A stretch of 64,000 bases of DNA from Progne subis subis (GCA_022316685.1 JAKJHU010001088.1:1-64000), one strand, 5' to 3'; positions 1 through 12,030 are shown, counted from the stretch's first letter. A program made the numbers and translations. The notes: generated by a model from the letters alone, not told the origin.

Positions 1-71
1 CAGGTCCTGACCTGGAGAATTATTCTACATTTTTCTATAACTAAAAAACCAAACTGGACTAACCCATGACA
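1..71 (-). mobile_element. Terminal fragment of a family A LTR (U3 end)
   Basis: The first 71 bases match the U3 terminus of the family A LTRs that end at 50763 and 54438 and, in inverse, the one that starts at 8898. The terminus reads CCATGACA, so the element begins TGTCATGG on the minus strand. The rest lies outside the window. The flanking bases 72-76 (ACGTG) would be the expected 5-bp target duplication. Confidence 0.75.
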
Positions 72-492
72 ACGTGGTTTAGGAATCCATGTGCAGTTCC
101 AGGTACAGCCACGCAGGACCAGATGAGTTGGGGCAATTTCTGCCTTTCATGACATGATGCTTCCAGGCTGTAGCCCAGCAAGATTTTGGATATTTTCCTT
201 GTTTTATCACATCTGCCTAATTTGCAGTTTTTTATAACACCTAAATGTCTCTCAGCATATTAACGTTGCAGATGTTGCCTCTCTTTTGGAGGGCTAAATT
301 TCCGTTGTTGTTCACACTTCATTAATTTTGCTTTTTGAAAAAATTGAATTAATATTTAAACTGCTTTTATTCACTCAGATCTCACTGAAGGGTTTTGTAA
401 TCTTTCCCCTTTCCTGTCGATACAGTCTCTTCTTTGATCTGTTTTAAACTTCCCTGCTTTCTCTTCTGAATGTTTATGAAGATATTAGAGTT
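72..492. other. Unremarkable intronic DNA
   Basis: AT-rich single-copy-looking sequence between two retroelements. I see no ORF, repeat or conserved motif that can be supported. Confidence 0.5.
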
Positions 493-501
493 AGAGCCTG
501 G

Positions 502-900
502 TGTGGTTTTTTAGAGAGACCCAGACGACCATCGATGACAAAAGAAAAGAGCCTGCTCTTTGTCCGGGGGGGGGGGGGGGGGGGGGAAATTATAGCTTTA
601 TTTGGTCCAGAGCTCCTTTAGCTCCTTCCCCATCCCTGCAGGTGCCAGAGAGCCTGAGGCCCCACCTGTCCCAGGGCTTTTTCCCCGGGGGGAAGGGTCT
701 AGAGGCAGGGACAAGCCACTACCCAATCAGGGATAAGGCTGGAGTGGAACAGAGTTGGGTTACATTCCAGTGTGGGGGATGGGCACAGCCAGGCAGGGAC
801 AAACCGCGTGATACAGTTTCCAAGGGGAACAGGGAAGAAAACATTACAAATCCAATATAAAAATGAATCACAATATAAACCCAATTAATGCACTACAACA
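502..900 (-). repeat. 3' LTR of copy 1
   Basis: It starts TGTGG and ends CTACAACA in plus orientation, giving TG...CA on the minus strand. It is homologous to 3645-4010 but 33 bp longer, partly because of a run of 21 G at 566-586. It is immediately followed by the polypurine tract of the element. Confidence 0.85.
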
Positions 901-915
901 TTTCCCCCTTTCTTA
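901..915 (-). other. Polypurine tract of copy 1
   Basis: On the minus strand a purine run AAGAAAGGGGGAAA abuts the TGTTGTAG start of the 3' LTR. This is the usual plus-strand primer site for reverse transcription. Confidence 0.75.
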
Positions 916-1089
916 TTAAATTGAGAAGGAGGAAGGCTCAGTCCGTGGGAGATGCTCAGAGTTCGGACCTTGAGTACCTTTAAAGTTGCAGAAGAAAAAA
1001 ATGACATCTAGTGCAAAGAAACTGTCCAGAAAAACACTGTTAAGGGATAATTAGGAGAAGGTTTGGTGCTTTCTCCTCCTCCAGGCAGC

Positions 1090-1345
1090 ATTGGCCTCTT
1101 GTGGGGCCTCTGCAGGTGGCTTTGCAGTTTTAGGGGTGAAAGGTTTCACCCACTCGGCTGGCACCCACTTGAGACCTGGGGGAGTGGACACTAGGCGTAC
1201 CCAGGACCCCAGGTGATCAGATCATGAGGACTTTTTGTTTCTCTGGTCGCTGGATCCTTTACTATCACATCTGGTGACTTTTGCTGAAAGGCAGAACTGG
1301 TTAAAGCAGGATTAGTTAATTCAACATTTACATTTTCTAGTTTTT
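1090..1345 (-). pseudogene. Integrase C-terminal domain remnant, copy 1
   Basis: The minus strand encodes a segment alignable with the integrase C-terminal (DNA-binding) domain of the provirus at 12344-12775. Conserved features are DPATRE (DPETWE in the provirus), VTWG, a W-V-P motif, then KPF-PK. The domain is cut by an in-frame TAG at 1191-1193, caused by a small deletion relative to copy 2. The catalytic core of integrase is absent. It follows gag almost directly, so about 2.7 kb of pro and pol is missing. It would be read only through a -1 shift at 1412-1418, and is now dead. Confidence 0.8.
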
Positions 1346-1408
1346 TATCCCCCCTCCTCGGACTTGCCCCATTTATGTCAGCATGCTGAGCAAGCCGGCA
1401 CTCAGCTT

Positions 1409-2066
1409 TTAGTTTTTTGAAAAATTCCTTTTGGGCCCCTGAGACCCCCTCACCCCATCATCCCGAAAGTCCAGTAATTGTCTCTTTAAAGGGCATTGAG
1501 ATGCCCAATGTCCAGCCTGATTGCACAGGAGACACGTTGTTCTTCTCTTGGGCGGTGGTCGTGGCACAGGCGCAGGAGGCACAGTGACTACAGCAGCAGC
1601 TTTTTGTGGTGGCTTGACTCTGGAACTGCGGTTTAGGTGAGCTGTTATGAAGGGAACCTTCCCGGCACACACCTGTAGCATGTCATGTAAAGTTGAAGCC
1701 GGTTCCATGGACAGGCTGAGGATAGCTGTGTTTTCGTTTGCATCGGCCAGAGCTATTTCCTCAAGGACCTATTCCTGGGCTCCTTCCTCCTTAACCTGTA
1801 ACTCGATAGCACTGGTTAATCGCTCCACAAATGTTACAAAAGGTTCTGATGGAAGCAAAGGAATTTCCTGAACTTGCTTGAGGGCTGAGACCCATTCACC
1901 ATCACCACATAGATGTTCTAATTGAATTGGGAAATTATTATTCTCAACAGCCGTTTCAGGATTTTGCCAAAGCTCCGGAAGTAAATCTCTTCAGAGGTCA
2001 AAGGGAGCTGTAGGATTCCTTGCTAAATTTGCTTTTAAACAGTTGCAAAAGTATTCACTTTCATAT
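1409..2066 (-). pseudogene. Gag capsid C-terminus and nucleocapsid remnant, copy 1
   Basis: This encodes a shortened capsid region with the major homology region (LPSEPFVTFVERL) followed by nucleocapsid with one CCHC zinc knuckle (CLLCNQAGHWASQC, pattern C-x2-C-x4-H-x4-C). The reading frame carries an in-frame TGA at 1991-1993 in capsid, shared with copy 2, and a private TAG at 1769-1771. The natural gag stop (TAA, 1409-1411) directly follows an A-AAA-AAC slippery heptamer at 1412-1418, as in betaretroviral gag-pro junctions. The block between the capsid N-terminal part and the major homology region is some 50 residues shorter than in the provirus. Confidence 0.85.
1412..1418 (-). promoter_or_regulatory. 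Gag-pro -1 ribosomal frameshift heptamer (copy 1)
   Basis: A AAA AAC sits in phase with the gag frame immediately before its TAA. It is the same heptamer, in the same place, as in the provirus (15917-15923). About 70 bases of pro-frame sequence follow it before the integrase remnant. Confidence 0.7.
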
Positions 2067-2940
2067 CTAAAATTGATCTGAGCTTTGCATAAACCCTAAA
2101 TCGCCTGCTGGGGGAAGGGGTCCCAATAACCATGGACAACACCCCCCCCCCCCCCCCCCCCCTTTTTGACTGTTGATATGTGAAAGGTGTGGCAGAAAAG
2201 CTGGGATCGCTTCCTGCTTCCGGGTTCCCGGCTCCCCCCGCCCTCCCCTCTGGGGCGTGGGAACTGGGACTGTGGGCGGGGAAACCGTGGGAACCAGGAG
2301 GGGCTGGAGGCTTGATTCACACGGGGAGGGGTCAGAGGGCGGAGGTTTGAGGGTAGAGGGCGGAGTCAGAGGAGAGGGCAGTGCCAGGGGCGGCACCAAA
2401 GGGAAGGAGGGGTCTGGGGTGAGGAAGGGATTGCAAAAGGGATTGTGGGAAGGAGGGACAGACAAAGAGAGAGGCTCCTCATGACTCGAGAGCACATGGC
2501 TTTGGCCATTTTGAACAAAGGAGTCCCCTCCATCTTGTGACCCCCCCACAGAACTGAGACCAGCCTGGGGATCACTAAGATGGGGCTTTTGATCACTCAA
2601 ACTGTTTGCAAAAGTACAAACTGGGGAAAATCCACAAAGAACTGGCTTTTTTCCCTTTTCACTTTGCTTTTGCAATGCAAACTTAATTTTTAAGCTATAA
2701 AAAGCAAAATTTGCATTTTCTTTATTATTAGAGGAGCCAGATTCAGCTTTTTTATTTGCAACAGCCTCCCAAAATTCTGGGAAGCTTATTTGCTTTAATG
2801 ATGCATGTGGAAACTGAGAAAACAACCAGCGAATTAATTTTTTCAACAGTTTCTTTGAACAGTGGGTCCCGCCATCATCCAAGGCACTTAAAATTTGATA
2901 ATAGACTCTTTTTTTGAGACACAGACAGCCTAGCACCCAT
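2067..2940 (-). pseudogene. Gag matrix and proline-rich region, copy 1
   Basis: The initiator ATG is at 2938-2940 and gives MGARLSVSQK, a typical N-myristoylation start (MG-x-x-x-S). A run of seven A (T 2909-2915 on the plus strand) around codons 10-11 shifts the frame. The downstream frame is then open to 2067 and carries a betaretrovirus-like matrix domain (WLFSQFPHASLKQ...) and a long proline-rich linker (about residues 130-230 of the open frame). A run of 21 C at 2142-2162 probably disturbs the frame again near the capsid start. Its counterpart in the provirus is 17370-17699. Confidence 0.8.
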
Positions 2941-3624
2941 TTTTGGCTCCAATTTTAAGTTTCTGTGTCCCCTTTAACTGTGACTGGGAAACTGAAAGTA
3001 AAAAAAAACCTCGCTGGAGAGAAAAAAAAAAAAAGCCAAAAGGGGAAACAGTTTCCTTTTCCACTCACCCCCCCCCCCCCCCAAACAGCCGAAACGAAAT
3101 GTGCTATTAAAGCACCCTGAAGGTTTACTCTGAAAGCAAAAACCTTCCCCCAAAGGAAAAAAAACCCTTTTCCCTAAGGAACACCGCCTCTGAATTAGAT
3201 TTTTCCTTACATATCCCAAAGTGGTACTCACCAAAAATCCAGTGTTCAGACGAATCTTTCCTTTCTTTCCCAATCACTCCTTTTGCCTGAGACTGACTAT
3301 TTTGGTGCAAAAGGAGCTTCCAGTCTTGTTTCCCAGGGTCGGCTGTCCACGAACATGTGGTCACCTTCTCTGGGAGCAGCCTGCTGTTTGGGGGGTTTCT
3401 TTGCAGCACTCCGATGTTTTTTTTAAGTCCAAAGGAAAAAACTACAGCCCTGGCCTGTGGAATCCTGTGTTTCGGAGACTCCACAGCGAACACCAAGCCT
3501 GATGGGTCTGTGTCTCTGCGTGGGTGGGCTACTTTTCTGGACTCACGTGCCTGCGTGAGATTCCTCGGCCACGTGCTCCCCAAGTGGTTCTTCCAGCTTT
3601 CTGGGAGGCCCTTGTGGCTTCGAG
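2941..3624 (-). other. Untranslated leader of copy 1
   Basis: Non-coding leader between the PBS and gag ATG. It contains a run of 15 C at 3068-3082 and A-rich tracts. By position it should hold the packaging signal, but I cannot identify one by eye. ORFs here are chance. Confidence 0.6.
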
Positions 3625-3642
3625 CCCCACGTTTAGGCACCA
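3625..3642 (-). other. Primer binding site, lysine-tRNA type (copy 1)
   Basis: Two bases after the 5' LTR the minus strand reads TGGTGCCTAAACGTGGGG. This is close to the Lys1,2 primer site used by several betaretroviruses (TGGCGCCCAACGTGGGG). The tRNA assignment is inferred from this similarity. Confidence 0.65.
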
Positions 3643-3644
3643 GA

Positions 3645-4010
3645 TGTGGTTCTTTAGAGAGACTCAGGTGACTGTCGATGGCAAAATACACAGAGCCTGC
3701 TCCCTCACCGGGGGGATATCACAGCTTTATTCTGGGGTCCTGTCCCCGCCAGTGCCAGAGAGAGCGAGGCTCTGCCCATCCCAGGGCTTTTTCCCCGGGG
3801 GGAAGGGCCTAGAGGCAGGGACAAGCCACTACCCACTCAGGGATAAGGTGGGAGTGGAACATAGTTGGGTTACATTCCAGTGTGGGGGATGGGTGTGGCC
3901 GAGCAGGGACAAACCACGTGATACAGTTTCCAAGGGGAACAGAGAAGAAAACATTACAAATCCAATATAAAAATGAAACACAATATAAACCAAATTAATG
4001 CACTACAACA
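3645..4010 (-). repeat. 5' LTR of copy 1
   Basis: A 366-bp LTR starting TGTGG and ending CTACAACA (plus orientation). It pairs with 502-900 and lies directly beside the primer binding site. Confidence 0.85.
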
Positions 4011-4016
4011 AGAGCC

Positions 4017-6690
4017 AAAACACTTTATTGCTGATTTTTCAAGGTAGCTCCTTTCCATACCATAATTTGCTGTTTTAGTCCATGAGTGCTCACATTCATA
4101 CTCATCTTCTATTAGACCAAGGCACTCAGTTGATTTTTCCCATTAAATTAGCGTCTAAATGTACTGCATCTTCATTTCCCCCCATATATCAATTAAATCT
4201 GCAACTCTCTTGCTAGAAAGATTTTACTCTGCCTAATGGCAACACCACCCTGTGTTACCATCAGCCTGAGATCATTCTTTTTATGGTTGTTTAAGCATTT
4301 ATCAGAAGCAGAAGTTATTTCTCCAGGTCAGTAATTACTGGACCTACCTAGACTGGAAGTGAACACAGAACAGATTTTCGTGCTTCCTTATCTATGCTCT
4401 TTCAAAGTGGGTTTTTTTCAGTAAAATCTATTTTTAAAATTAAGGGAAAACAAGTCATTGACCTGGAAACTAATTGCATTGCTTGAACTCAAGTTTTGAT
4501 TTTTGTTTGTTTTTAATAAAACAGAAAATTATTAGTTAAAAATACTCCTTAGAAACAATTACTTGAGCAGCTGGAAATTTTGCACTGAAGTAATGGGATT
4601 GTTTTAATGTATTGTTGATACAGAACTGAAGCGCCCCACTCATTTCAATGCAGTGCAAGGTGAAGTTTCTGGTTGTAGTTATTTAAGTGTCTTTGGGCTT
4701 TAAAGATAACTCAAATATTGCTGAGCAATAAATTCTGTAGGATTATTGTGCAAGGAAATGATAACTCCCCCAGAAGTGTGGGGGCCCACAGGTTGTGACT
4801 GTGCTCCAGACTCTGCCCTACAGAAATTCCCTGTATTCCAACATGCTCTGCTACATGATGTGGCACATGGGGTACACTTAAAAGCTTTGTTGCATTTTAT
4901 TTGTTCATATTTATCTGTCTTTATCTATCTTTTGAAATAGTGTGTCTGTTTTTGTTTTCCATATCACTGATAATGCCAAAATATTTGCTTCTTCTAAAAC
5001 CACTGAGGAAATTTCTCTTCTGATTTTTTAAAAAAATCCCCAACACTCTGAAGCTCTTAAATTTCAAGGGAAAAGTGTTTATATAAAATGATAGAAATTG
5101 TTAATAGTGGGGCACACCGAATTATCTGAACAAGAGCAGGCCAGATGTCCATCACTGTAGAATTAAGTTAAGCAGTTGAATTTATTGTCAAATCAGTCAG
5201 TTTACTGTGTGATGTATTTGATAATTCTCCTAAGTTAATTAGTTCCAAGCAGACATTTTATGGCACTATGGCCTGGCTGTAAAATAATGCAGCTGGCTTG
5301 TTTTCAAATGGGAGAGTCTTCTGTCATTTCTCTACAGCTTTAAAAAATATCTGAGTGTTATCTGGAATAAGACTAAGCTGGAATTTCTGTCACCCATTTA
5401 GTCCAAGGTGATTATTCCGACTTGAGAATGTCAACAATTACCCAGTACTCATGTTTAATTAGTAAAAGGGAAGCACCTGTATTTTTAGAGAGAAAGACTT
5501 CAGGATTAGACTGTACAAATTCAAATTGTAACAAAAGACAAAAATGAGCATTATTCATCCTTGGGGAAAATCAGTCACTGGATGGGCTCCATTTACAGAA
5601 AAAATGCAACAAATAATTCTTTTTGCCTCTGGTCCCTGTGCTTTTGTACTGATGTATATCAGTAATGATGTTTACAACTGCTTGGTCTGTCCAGCAGCAA
5701 AACAAAAGAATTAAGAGCACTTCTGGTGGTTAGACTGACCTGTAGCACTGTGGCTGTAATATCTCAAATTTTATACTTGACATATCATTGCCAACTGAAA
5801 AATGTAACTTTTTATTTATTTTCTTTAAATTGCTTTCTTTAAACCACCATATGGCTGAGGCATTAAAACAGGTAATATTGCTTTAAGAGTTTTCTTAAGT
5901 CCTTTCTTTGTCTGTTAATTGCACATTCATAATTGTGTTCTTACAAAAAGATAAAAGAGTTTTGAAAGATTATTCTTGGCAACAGACCTAAGGTGAAAAC
6001 TTGCTGGTTTAATGTGTAAAATATAATGTGTGCAGTTGTGAAGAGTGGTTTTGTGAAATGCTCGAGTAAGCTCAAGAATCTAAGAGAGCTGTCAGAGAGT
6101 TTACACTAGTAAGGGGCTAATGTTCATTGTAAAAGAACTCATAATGTTCTGTGCCTGAAGGCTAAACAAGAGTTTAACTTAAACATAATCACCAACTTTC
6201 TGGAAGACAGATAAAGGAAACAATCGTTCTTCTAGCAAATTTAGAGAAATGAAAAAAAAAAAAAAAAAGCCTCACTGATGCCTGTTTAAAATCATTAATT
6301 TTCCTGTAAGTTAATGTAAATTTAGGATTAAACAGAAACTGGTACCATCTGACCCTTATAAACTAAACTTCTGTGTGGCTCATCTATTTGAAGTCAAATC
6401 TATCCATACATCCAAACAGGAAACTGAATGAAAACATTTTTCTTTTCTTTCCTATATCCTTCAAACTTTTTCAAAGCCTATTTCCTTTTAAAAGTTAGGC
6501 TGCATGCTTATAAAGCTCATTTTTTTCCTCCTGTGATCATAAACAGAACCACCAGTTACTAAGTAGAGGATTAGGAGGAGGTGATCTCTGGACACTGAAG
6601 TTTGTCCAGCTGAAAATGTTTCTAAAGTACCATCTTTGCAGATGGTTTTGTGTCGTCTCGTGCCTGGTGATAAAGCACTTTGCAGAGGCA
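4017..6690. other. Intronic DNA without a gene
   Basis: AT-rich non-coding sequence with only short chance ORFs. It has an A-run near 6251-6268. The stretch about 5150-5480 is low in obvious repeats, has several TAATTA-like homeodomain sites and could be conserved non-coding sequence. No comparison was possible. Confidence 0.5.
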
Positions 6691-7166
6691 TGACACAGCC
6701 CCCGGGGTCCTAGAGTCCTAAGTGGTCGCCACTGGTCAGTGTAAAAAGGAGCGAAGTGGGCTTCACATGCAGTCTGAGATTCCTTTATTAATGTCACATA
6801 ACTCGAATACAGTGCAGAGGTGAAGACAGGGGACAAACCTGGACCATGGGTTTTAAGGGGCAGAATCAGGGTGGAGTTTGGGGGTCAAGGGGCCAATAGG
6901 GAGAAGACCAAGGAGGGACACAAGGGAAAGTTGACAAAACATAAACCCAATGGGAAGGCTAATGTGATGAGATTTATATAAGCAGACTAATGGAGCCTCA
7001 GGGAATAGGGGATTCCCCAAGGGGCAGTTCAGACAGGGGCTGGCACCAGGAAGGATTGACAGGGAACATTCAGGAATAGGGGTAGGTATCAGAGAAGACA
7101 GACAACCCAGGCTAAACTACCACCCCAGGGAGGGGAAAGGAATAAACCATAGGGTATTAAAACACA
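6691..7166 (-). mobile_element. Probable solo LTR, unassigned family
   Basis: A GC-richer block begins TGACACAG and may end AAAACACA. On the minus strand it has a TATATAAA box near 6973-6980 and an AATAAAGG poly(A) signal near 6782-6789, in the order and spacing of an LTR. I find no convincing target duplication, so both boundaries are approximate. Confidence 0.45.
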
Positions 7167-8897
7167 AAATTACACACAGCAAGTTTTGGACTGTGTGAGG
7201 GATCCAAACTCTGGGATAGGGTACAAATACTGTAATTATGATCAGTTTGATTTCACGACTAAGTGGCAAATGTTGAGTATTCAGGATTATGACATCTCCC
7301 TACAGCTCAGGGTGATTTCCACCTTGTAAGATCTGTATTTCCCTGTCTATAATGACATTGATCTCTGGAAAAAGCTTTGCACCCTAGGGATGAAATTACT
7401 ATGTATTAGATGATCATCATCATTACTATTCTTTATTTACTGCAAGGATAAATGACACAGCTCTGGTGTTCATCACTGAGGTCTGAAGATTGTTGATGTT
7501 GAAAAAGGTGGTAAATATCAAACAGGGATGGCTGTCATCCCTCACGTTTCAGGGATCCAGAGCCACGTGGTGATAGGAAGCTCTTCCTCCAGTGAGTGGG
7601 TTTGGGTTTTTGTGTACCTGTGCTTGACAAAACCTCATCTTAATGAACTGACTTATTTCATTATCAGATGTTCCCATGACAAAACAGCATCATTTTCTCC
7701 TTGGTCAGTTAAGCCTCACCCAACACAGTGAGTTTGAAGTCAGGTCCTTCAGTCAGACAATGGGACTGGAAAGGGAAGACACTGATGGAGAAGGATTCCC
7801 AGCCCTGACCCTTCCTTTTGGTCATAGCCCTGTCCTGCCTTCCTGGCCCTGGGAGCAGGATTTGGTCCCAGTATGAGTTGGTTTTTTTCCTAGATTACAC
7901 ATAGGCAGTAGCTTCTGGTGTTGCACTGTCATGTATTGAGTTTCCAGAGCTGGTACTTCTTTTCTGCTATCCTGAATTACCTGCAAAGCTGACACTGAGT
8001 GCTGGATGCAAACAGATGAGAGGTGTGCAGCATTCCCAGGTGTGCAGAGTTCCCAGGTGTGCAGCATTCTCAGGTGTGTGGGAGGGTGCAGGTCATTGCT
8101 TTACACCTTTCAGGTGTTTATCATTGTTTTTCTCCCCTCCTCATGTGGCTGTAGCCTAGAAAGAAAGTTCTGAGTGGTTTTGATCTGTCACAAAATCAGC
8201 TTGAGATGATGCCTGCCCCTTCCCAAAGGTGTACCTGGATCTTCAGCTGTCCTGGCACTTGTCCTTCTGCTAATTTGGCCATGAAATATGAGCTCCCACA
8301 TCTCTACCTGATTTAAATGTATCAAAGAATCCTGGATCTGCTGGTTGGATACATTTTCCTTCATGTAAAGGTCCCTCCCTAAACAGAATAATGCATTCAA
8401 TATGGGAGGTGTTTTACAATATTTACTTCAATACCTGGATCAAGAACATGAAGCCCATTGCTTTTGGAAATAATTCCCATGCTTGATCAGTAGTAGGCAA
8501 AGTTTTTCATTAAAGACATGGTGGTGAGTTAGATGATGTAGAAGAGCAAATTCCTGCCATTCAATGAGGGCCTGTTACAGCACATGGAGAAAGAAAATGT
8601 AGAGGGGCTTCTGGTACCCTAATAATTGGCATTTGATAATATGCTTTTAGCAAGAAATATGACAAAAATTCTATAATATAATAAAGATAATATAATATAC
8701 TACAATACAGAGTGTCTATCTGCTTCCCTACTTTGTTTCCCTGCAGTTCACTCATGTTAGTTAATAAGGACATTGGAAGATTGAGGGAGCAAAGAAGCAC
8801 AGAACTCTGGAATTTGCCCTTGTCAAACAAACAGCATCCAAACAAGATGCTGCACATGCCACAAGTGTCACCTTATGCAAAAACTTTGTTTCCCTTG
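7167..8897. other. Intronic DNA without a gene
   Basis: No supportable coding sequence. The only structure is the short tandem repeat at 8021-8077. Confidence 0.5.
8021..8077. repeat. 17-bp tandem repeat, about 3.4 units
   Basis: Units AGGTGTGCAGCATTCCC start at 8021, 8038 and 8055, with a partial unit at 8072. The second unit differs at two positions and the third at one. Confidence 0.85.
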
Positions 8898-10451
8898 TGT
8901 CATGGGTTAGTACAGTTTAGTTTTTAGTTATAAAAGAATGTAAAATAATTCTCTAGGTCAGGACCTGGGAATTGCTTTTGAAGAGACAGAGACCTATCAG
9001 AGAGTTAGTTAGAATATTGACATCTATTCTGACCACTGAAATTGTTAGCTGCGACTTTGGGAAGTACCATATAAAACTCCTTGATTTCCTGTAGGTGGGG
9101 TCTTTTCCTTCTTCCTTTGGCTAGAGAGAGACAGGTAACATCGAGCTGGGCCTGCTGCTCCCCCCTTTTTGGGGGGAGAAGCTGGCCTGAGGCCTGGCCG
9201 GATTCCATCGGCTCCCAGGTGAAGGGGGGGAAGGAGAAGTTGCTGTCTTGTAACGGCCGCTTTCTTCAAGTTTCCTTAGAGCGGAGAAAAATCTCTGCTA
9301 GGCCTCTGATGGGAGCTATGGGCACTGTTTGGGCCAAAGCCACCCCGGTTTGCACTGAGGGGTGGGCTGAGAAGGCGTTTGTGATCTTGCCTGAGTTTTT
9401 TTTCCTAGACTGCTCGGGTGCTCCAATTTCTAATGTTTCTGTGTGAGTTTTTCCTTATCAGCTTAGCCTTGAACATGTAACACTACGAGCTACAGAGAGT
9501 GAGAGACAAAAACTCCGAGCAGATTTAACTTTCTTAGCAACATGAAGCTTCTAGAGCTTGGCCCTTCTCTGAGAGAGTAAAGAAGGACAGAGTAAACATA
9601 AAGAACAACAGCATGAAGTCAGTAGCAAGAGTGAAAAGACTATTAAGACAGAGGGTTGAAGAGTTGGTTGTTCTATTCTTACTTAAGCCATGGAAATGAA
9701 CTCTATATTTAAGTTATTCCTATAAATCATGGGAAAGATATGCATTTGGGGAGAGGATTGTTTTTCGTATAAATTTAAGCAAAGGTGTTTGTGATAGACT
9801 AAGTAATATCTTATAAGATGCTTGAACAGAGATAAAGATGAGAAGCCCCCTGCGCCAGTGAAGAAGTGAGAAGATATCTCTGTACCTTGAAGTGAAGAAT
9901 CCTTTGCTTTGGAGTTAGTCATCTTTAAAAAGTGACACCCCAGTATGCAAAAGTCTAAAACCCATGACCCATAAGCAGCTTGGGAAACTGCTCCTGGGAG
10001 GGTCACAAAGGCAAGTTTCTCTGGGCGGTTGTTTTTGTGACAGTTTAAAACCCACAAGAGAACTGTTCTAAGTTGTCAGTGGGATCCATGACTCAAAAAG
10101 ATACTCTTCTCCTAATGAATTGATGAAAGACTATTATCAGATAGTGAAACTGACTGAAAATTACAAGTTTTGTTTCTTTATGTTGTTTTGTAAAAAAGTG
10201 AACAGTTTGTAAGGGGAGGGAAAAGTGTTTTTTGAAGTTTCATTCCATTTTAGTTTTTTTCCAACTTTCTGTTTTTCTATTCTTTTAGTGTATGTTAATA
10301 AACTATTTGTTAATTTTAAAGTTGAGCCTGCTTTGTTTATCTCCTAGTCTCTCTCTCACAAAAAGAGTAAGTACCAAGACCAAAATTTAGTGAATGTAAA
10401 ACCACTACATTAAGTAGTGTTTCTGCCCAGTTTAAAATTAAACCTATGACA
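8898..10451 (+). mobile_element. Full-length family A solo LTR (1.55 kb) with 5-bp TSD
   Basis: It begins TGTCATGGGTTAG and ends CCTATGACA. The termini form an imperfect inverted repeat, and CCTTG is duplicated at 8893-8897 and 10452-10456. An AATAAA signal lies at 10297-10302 near the 3' end. It has no retroviral coding region. Related copies, mostly in the opposite orientation, are at 1-71, 36870-38342, 49734-50763 and 52837-54840. A 5-bp duplication is common for ERVL-like elements, but the class is not proven here. Confidence 0.85.
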
Positions 10452-10456
10452 CCTTG

Positions 10457-11684
10457 GTTTTGTAGTTGATTAAATAGTAGTTGTATTCCTTCTATAAAAT
10501 CTGAGTATCTTGGACTGGTCTGGTGGGAGGGGACAGCAAACTTTGTCATGTTAGAGCATGAGCCCACTTGCATCGAAAGAAAAAAAAAAAATAAGATTCT
10601 TTTAGCAACTTTCAGGGTAGCAAGATAGGACTTAAATGAATTTGGCTCTGTACCAGATAATTCTCTTTTGTTGATGTTAAACCACTGGCCACAGCAGTGA
10701 TTACAACATGAGAGTACAAAAGAGACTTTATTTGTACTACACTTTTTCTTTCATGTTTCCAATCATAAAAATAAATACGTCTTATTAGAAAAAGAAAAAT
10801 TTTACTTATTTACTTGTTTGTGTGCTGGGAGGCATTAAGTATTTCCTTTTTATTTTTTAGGGCAAGTGTGTCACTTGCATTTAACTCAGATGAAAATAAA
10901 GGAAGATAAAACTAATATTTTAGAATGATTTTTTTTATTTGTTGAACAATTGTTTTAAAATGGATAGCCTGCTGTGAAAGAAAAAAAGTGGGAAATCAAT
11001 AACCACAAGAAAGCCTAAAGAAAATGAATGCATACAATGAGCAAATGACATAGAAATTATTTTCTGGTGTAAGAATGGTAATAATAGAATGCATATGGAA
11101 GGGATGAATAACATGATAGAAATATACATAGAAAAGGCATGTTCTCTATTTCTAGTTATAAATAATGACCTCTGTGTTACAGTATTTGAACTTTGAAGGG
11201 TTTAGATGGTGTTTTTTTTCCTGATTTCCCCACCTCCCACTCCTAGGTAAATATTTATGCTTGCAAAATTTAGTAGGCTGGCTGCCATGGAAATGTATGT
11301 CTTTCATTTATCTCCAGGAAATCTGGTTACAAACACTTTCACTTGAATTCTTTCAGTCTTTTTCAGCAGCTTTTAAAACAACCTCTTTGAGTGAGGAGCG
11401 GGAGTTGTGTGTGTGACATGTGAGTGGGATACTGTGGCAGTCCATGGCAAGGCTGTGTTTGCCCAGAGGTGGATGGTGTTAGGAGGTTACAGCACGGAAT
11501 TTTGGGGAGAGTAAAACCCTTGGGTCTGAAGGGAAGTCTTTTTAAAAGACATCAACAGCAGGTACGACTTGTCTGCTCAACTGTTGTATCTACTCCAGGA
11601 CATACTTGATTTCAGGAAATCCCTGAACTTGGGAATAATTTATGCTGCTTTTCAGTAGTCTGAGCTGCTTTTTCTGTAGTTGGT
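10457..11684. other. Intronic DNA without a gene
   Basis: AT-rich non-coding sequence. I see no gene or repeat that can be supported. Confidence 0.5.
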
Positions 11685-12030
11685 TGAAAATATACTCCCT
11701 CTAGCCACCCCCCCAGCTCTCGCTAGCTCAGTTATTCAGGGGTTTTAGGGAAATATATTTCAGAGAGACAGAATAGAGATTTCAAAAGAGTGGCTCTCAC
11801 CCCCAGCTTCCGTCCAAGCTTTATTCTCGATGTGATGTTCCAGGAGCCCGAGAAGAGAGAGAGTGAACCAGGAAGAGACAGGGGTATATCTAGTTTTGGG
11901 CCAAGGAAAGATATTGGCCCTGAGCCAATAGGGTCAGGGGTAGGTATGATAGGGAAGAAGGGTTAAACTACATAGCACAGGTTTCAGGGGGACTCTGAGG
12001 GGGAAAACCATTCCTCAGAGGAACACAACA
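11685..12030 (-). repeat. 3' LTR of the provirus
   Basis: TG...CA ends, 346 bp, nearly identical to 18298-18644. On the minus strand an AATAAA signal lies at 11820-11825. The U3 start is TGTTGTG, directly after the polypurine tract. Confidence 0.93.

Larger units (their letters stand above)
493..4016 (-). mobile_element. Non-autonomous ERV-K-like element, copy 1 (with candidate TSD)
   Basis: A 3.5-kb LTR retroelement lies on the minus strand, with LTRs at 502-900 and 3645-4010. The interior runs, in transcription order, PBS, leader, gag remnant (2940 to 1409), integrase C-terminal remnant (about 1345 to 1090), polypurine tract. Almost all of pro, all of RT, RNase H and the integrase core, and env are absent. 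AGAGCC occurs at 493-498 and 4011-4016 as a candidate 6-bp target duplication, but three bases (TGG) separate the left copy from the LTR start, so this is tentative. A second copy with the same gag-to-integrase junction lies at 43622-47385. The paired LTRs differ at many positions, so this copy looks older than copy 2. Confidence 0.85.

Noticed and set aside
2173..2484. Gly/Arg-rich plus-strand ORF, repeated at 45221-45460
   Set aside because: It is the complement of the proline-rich Gag linker in the two short elements.
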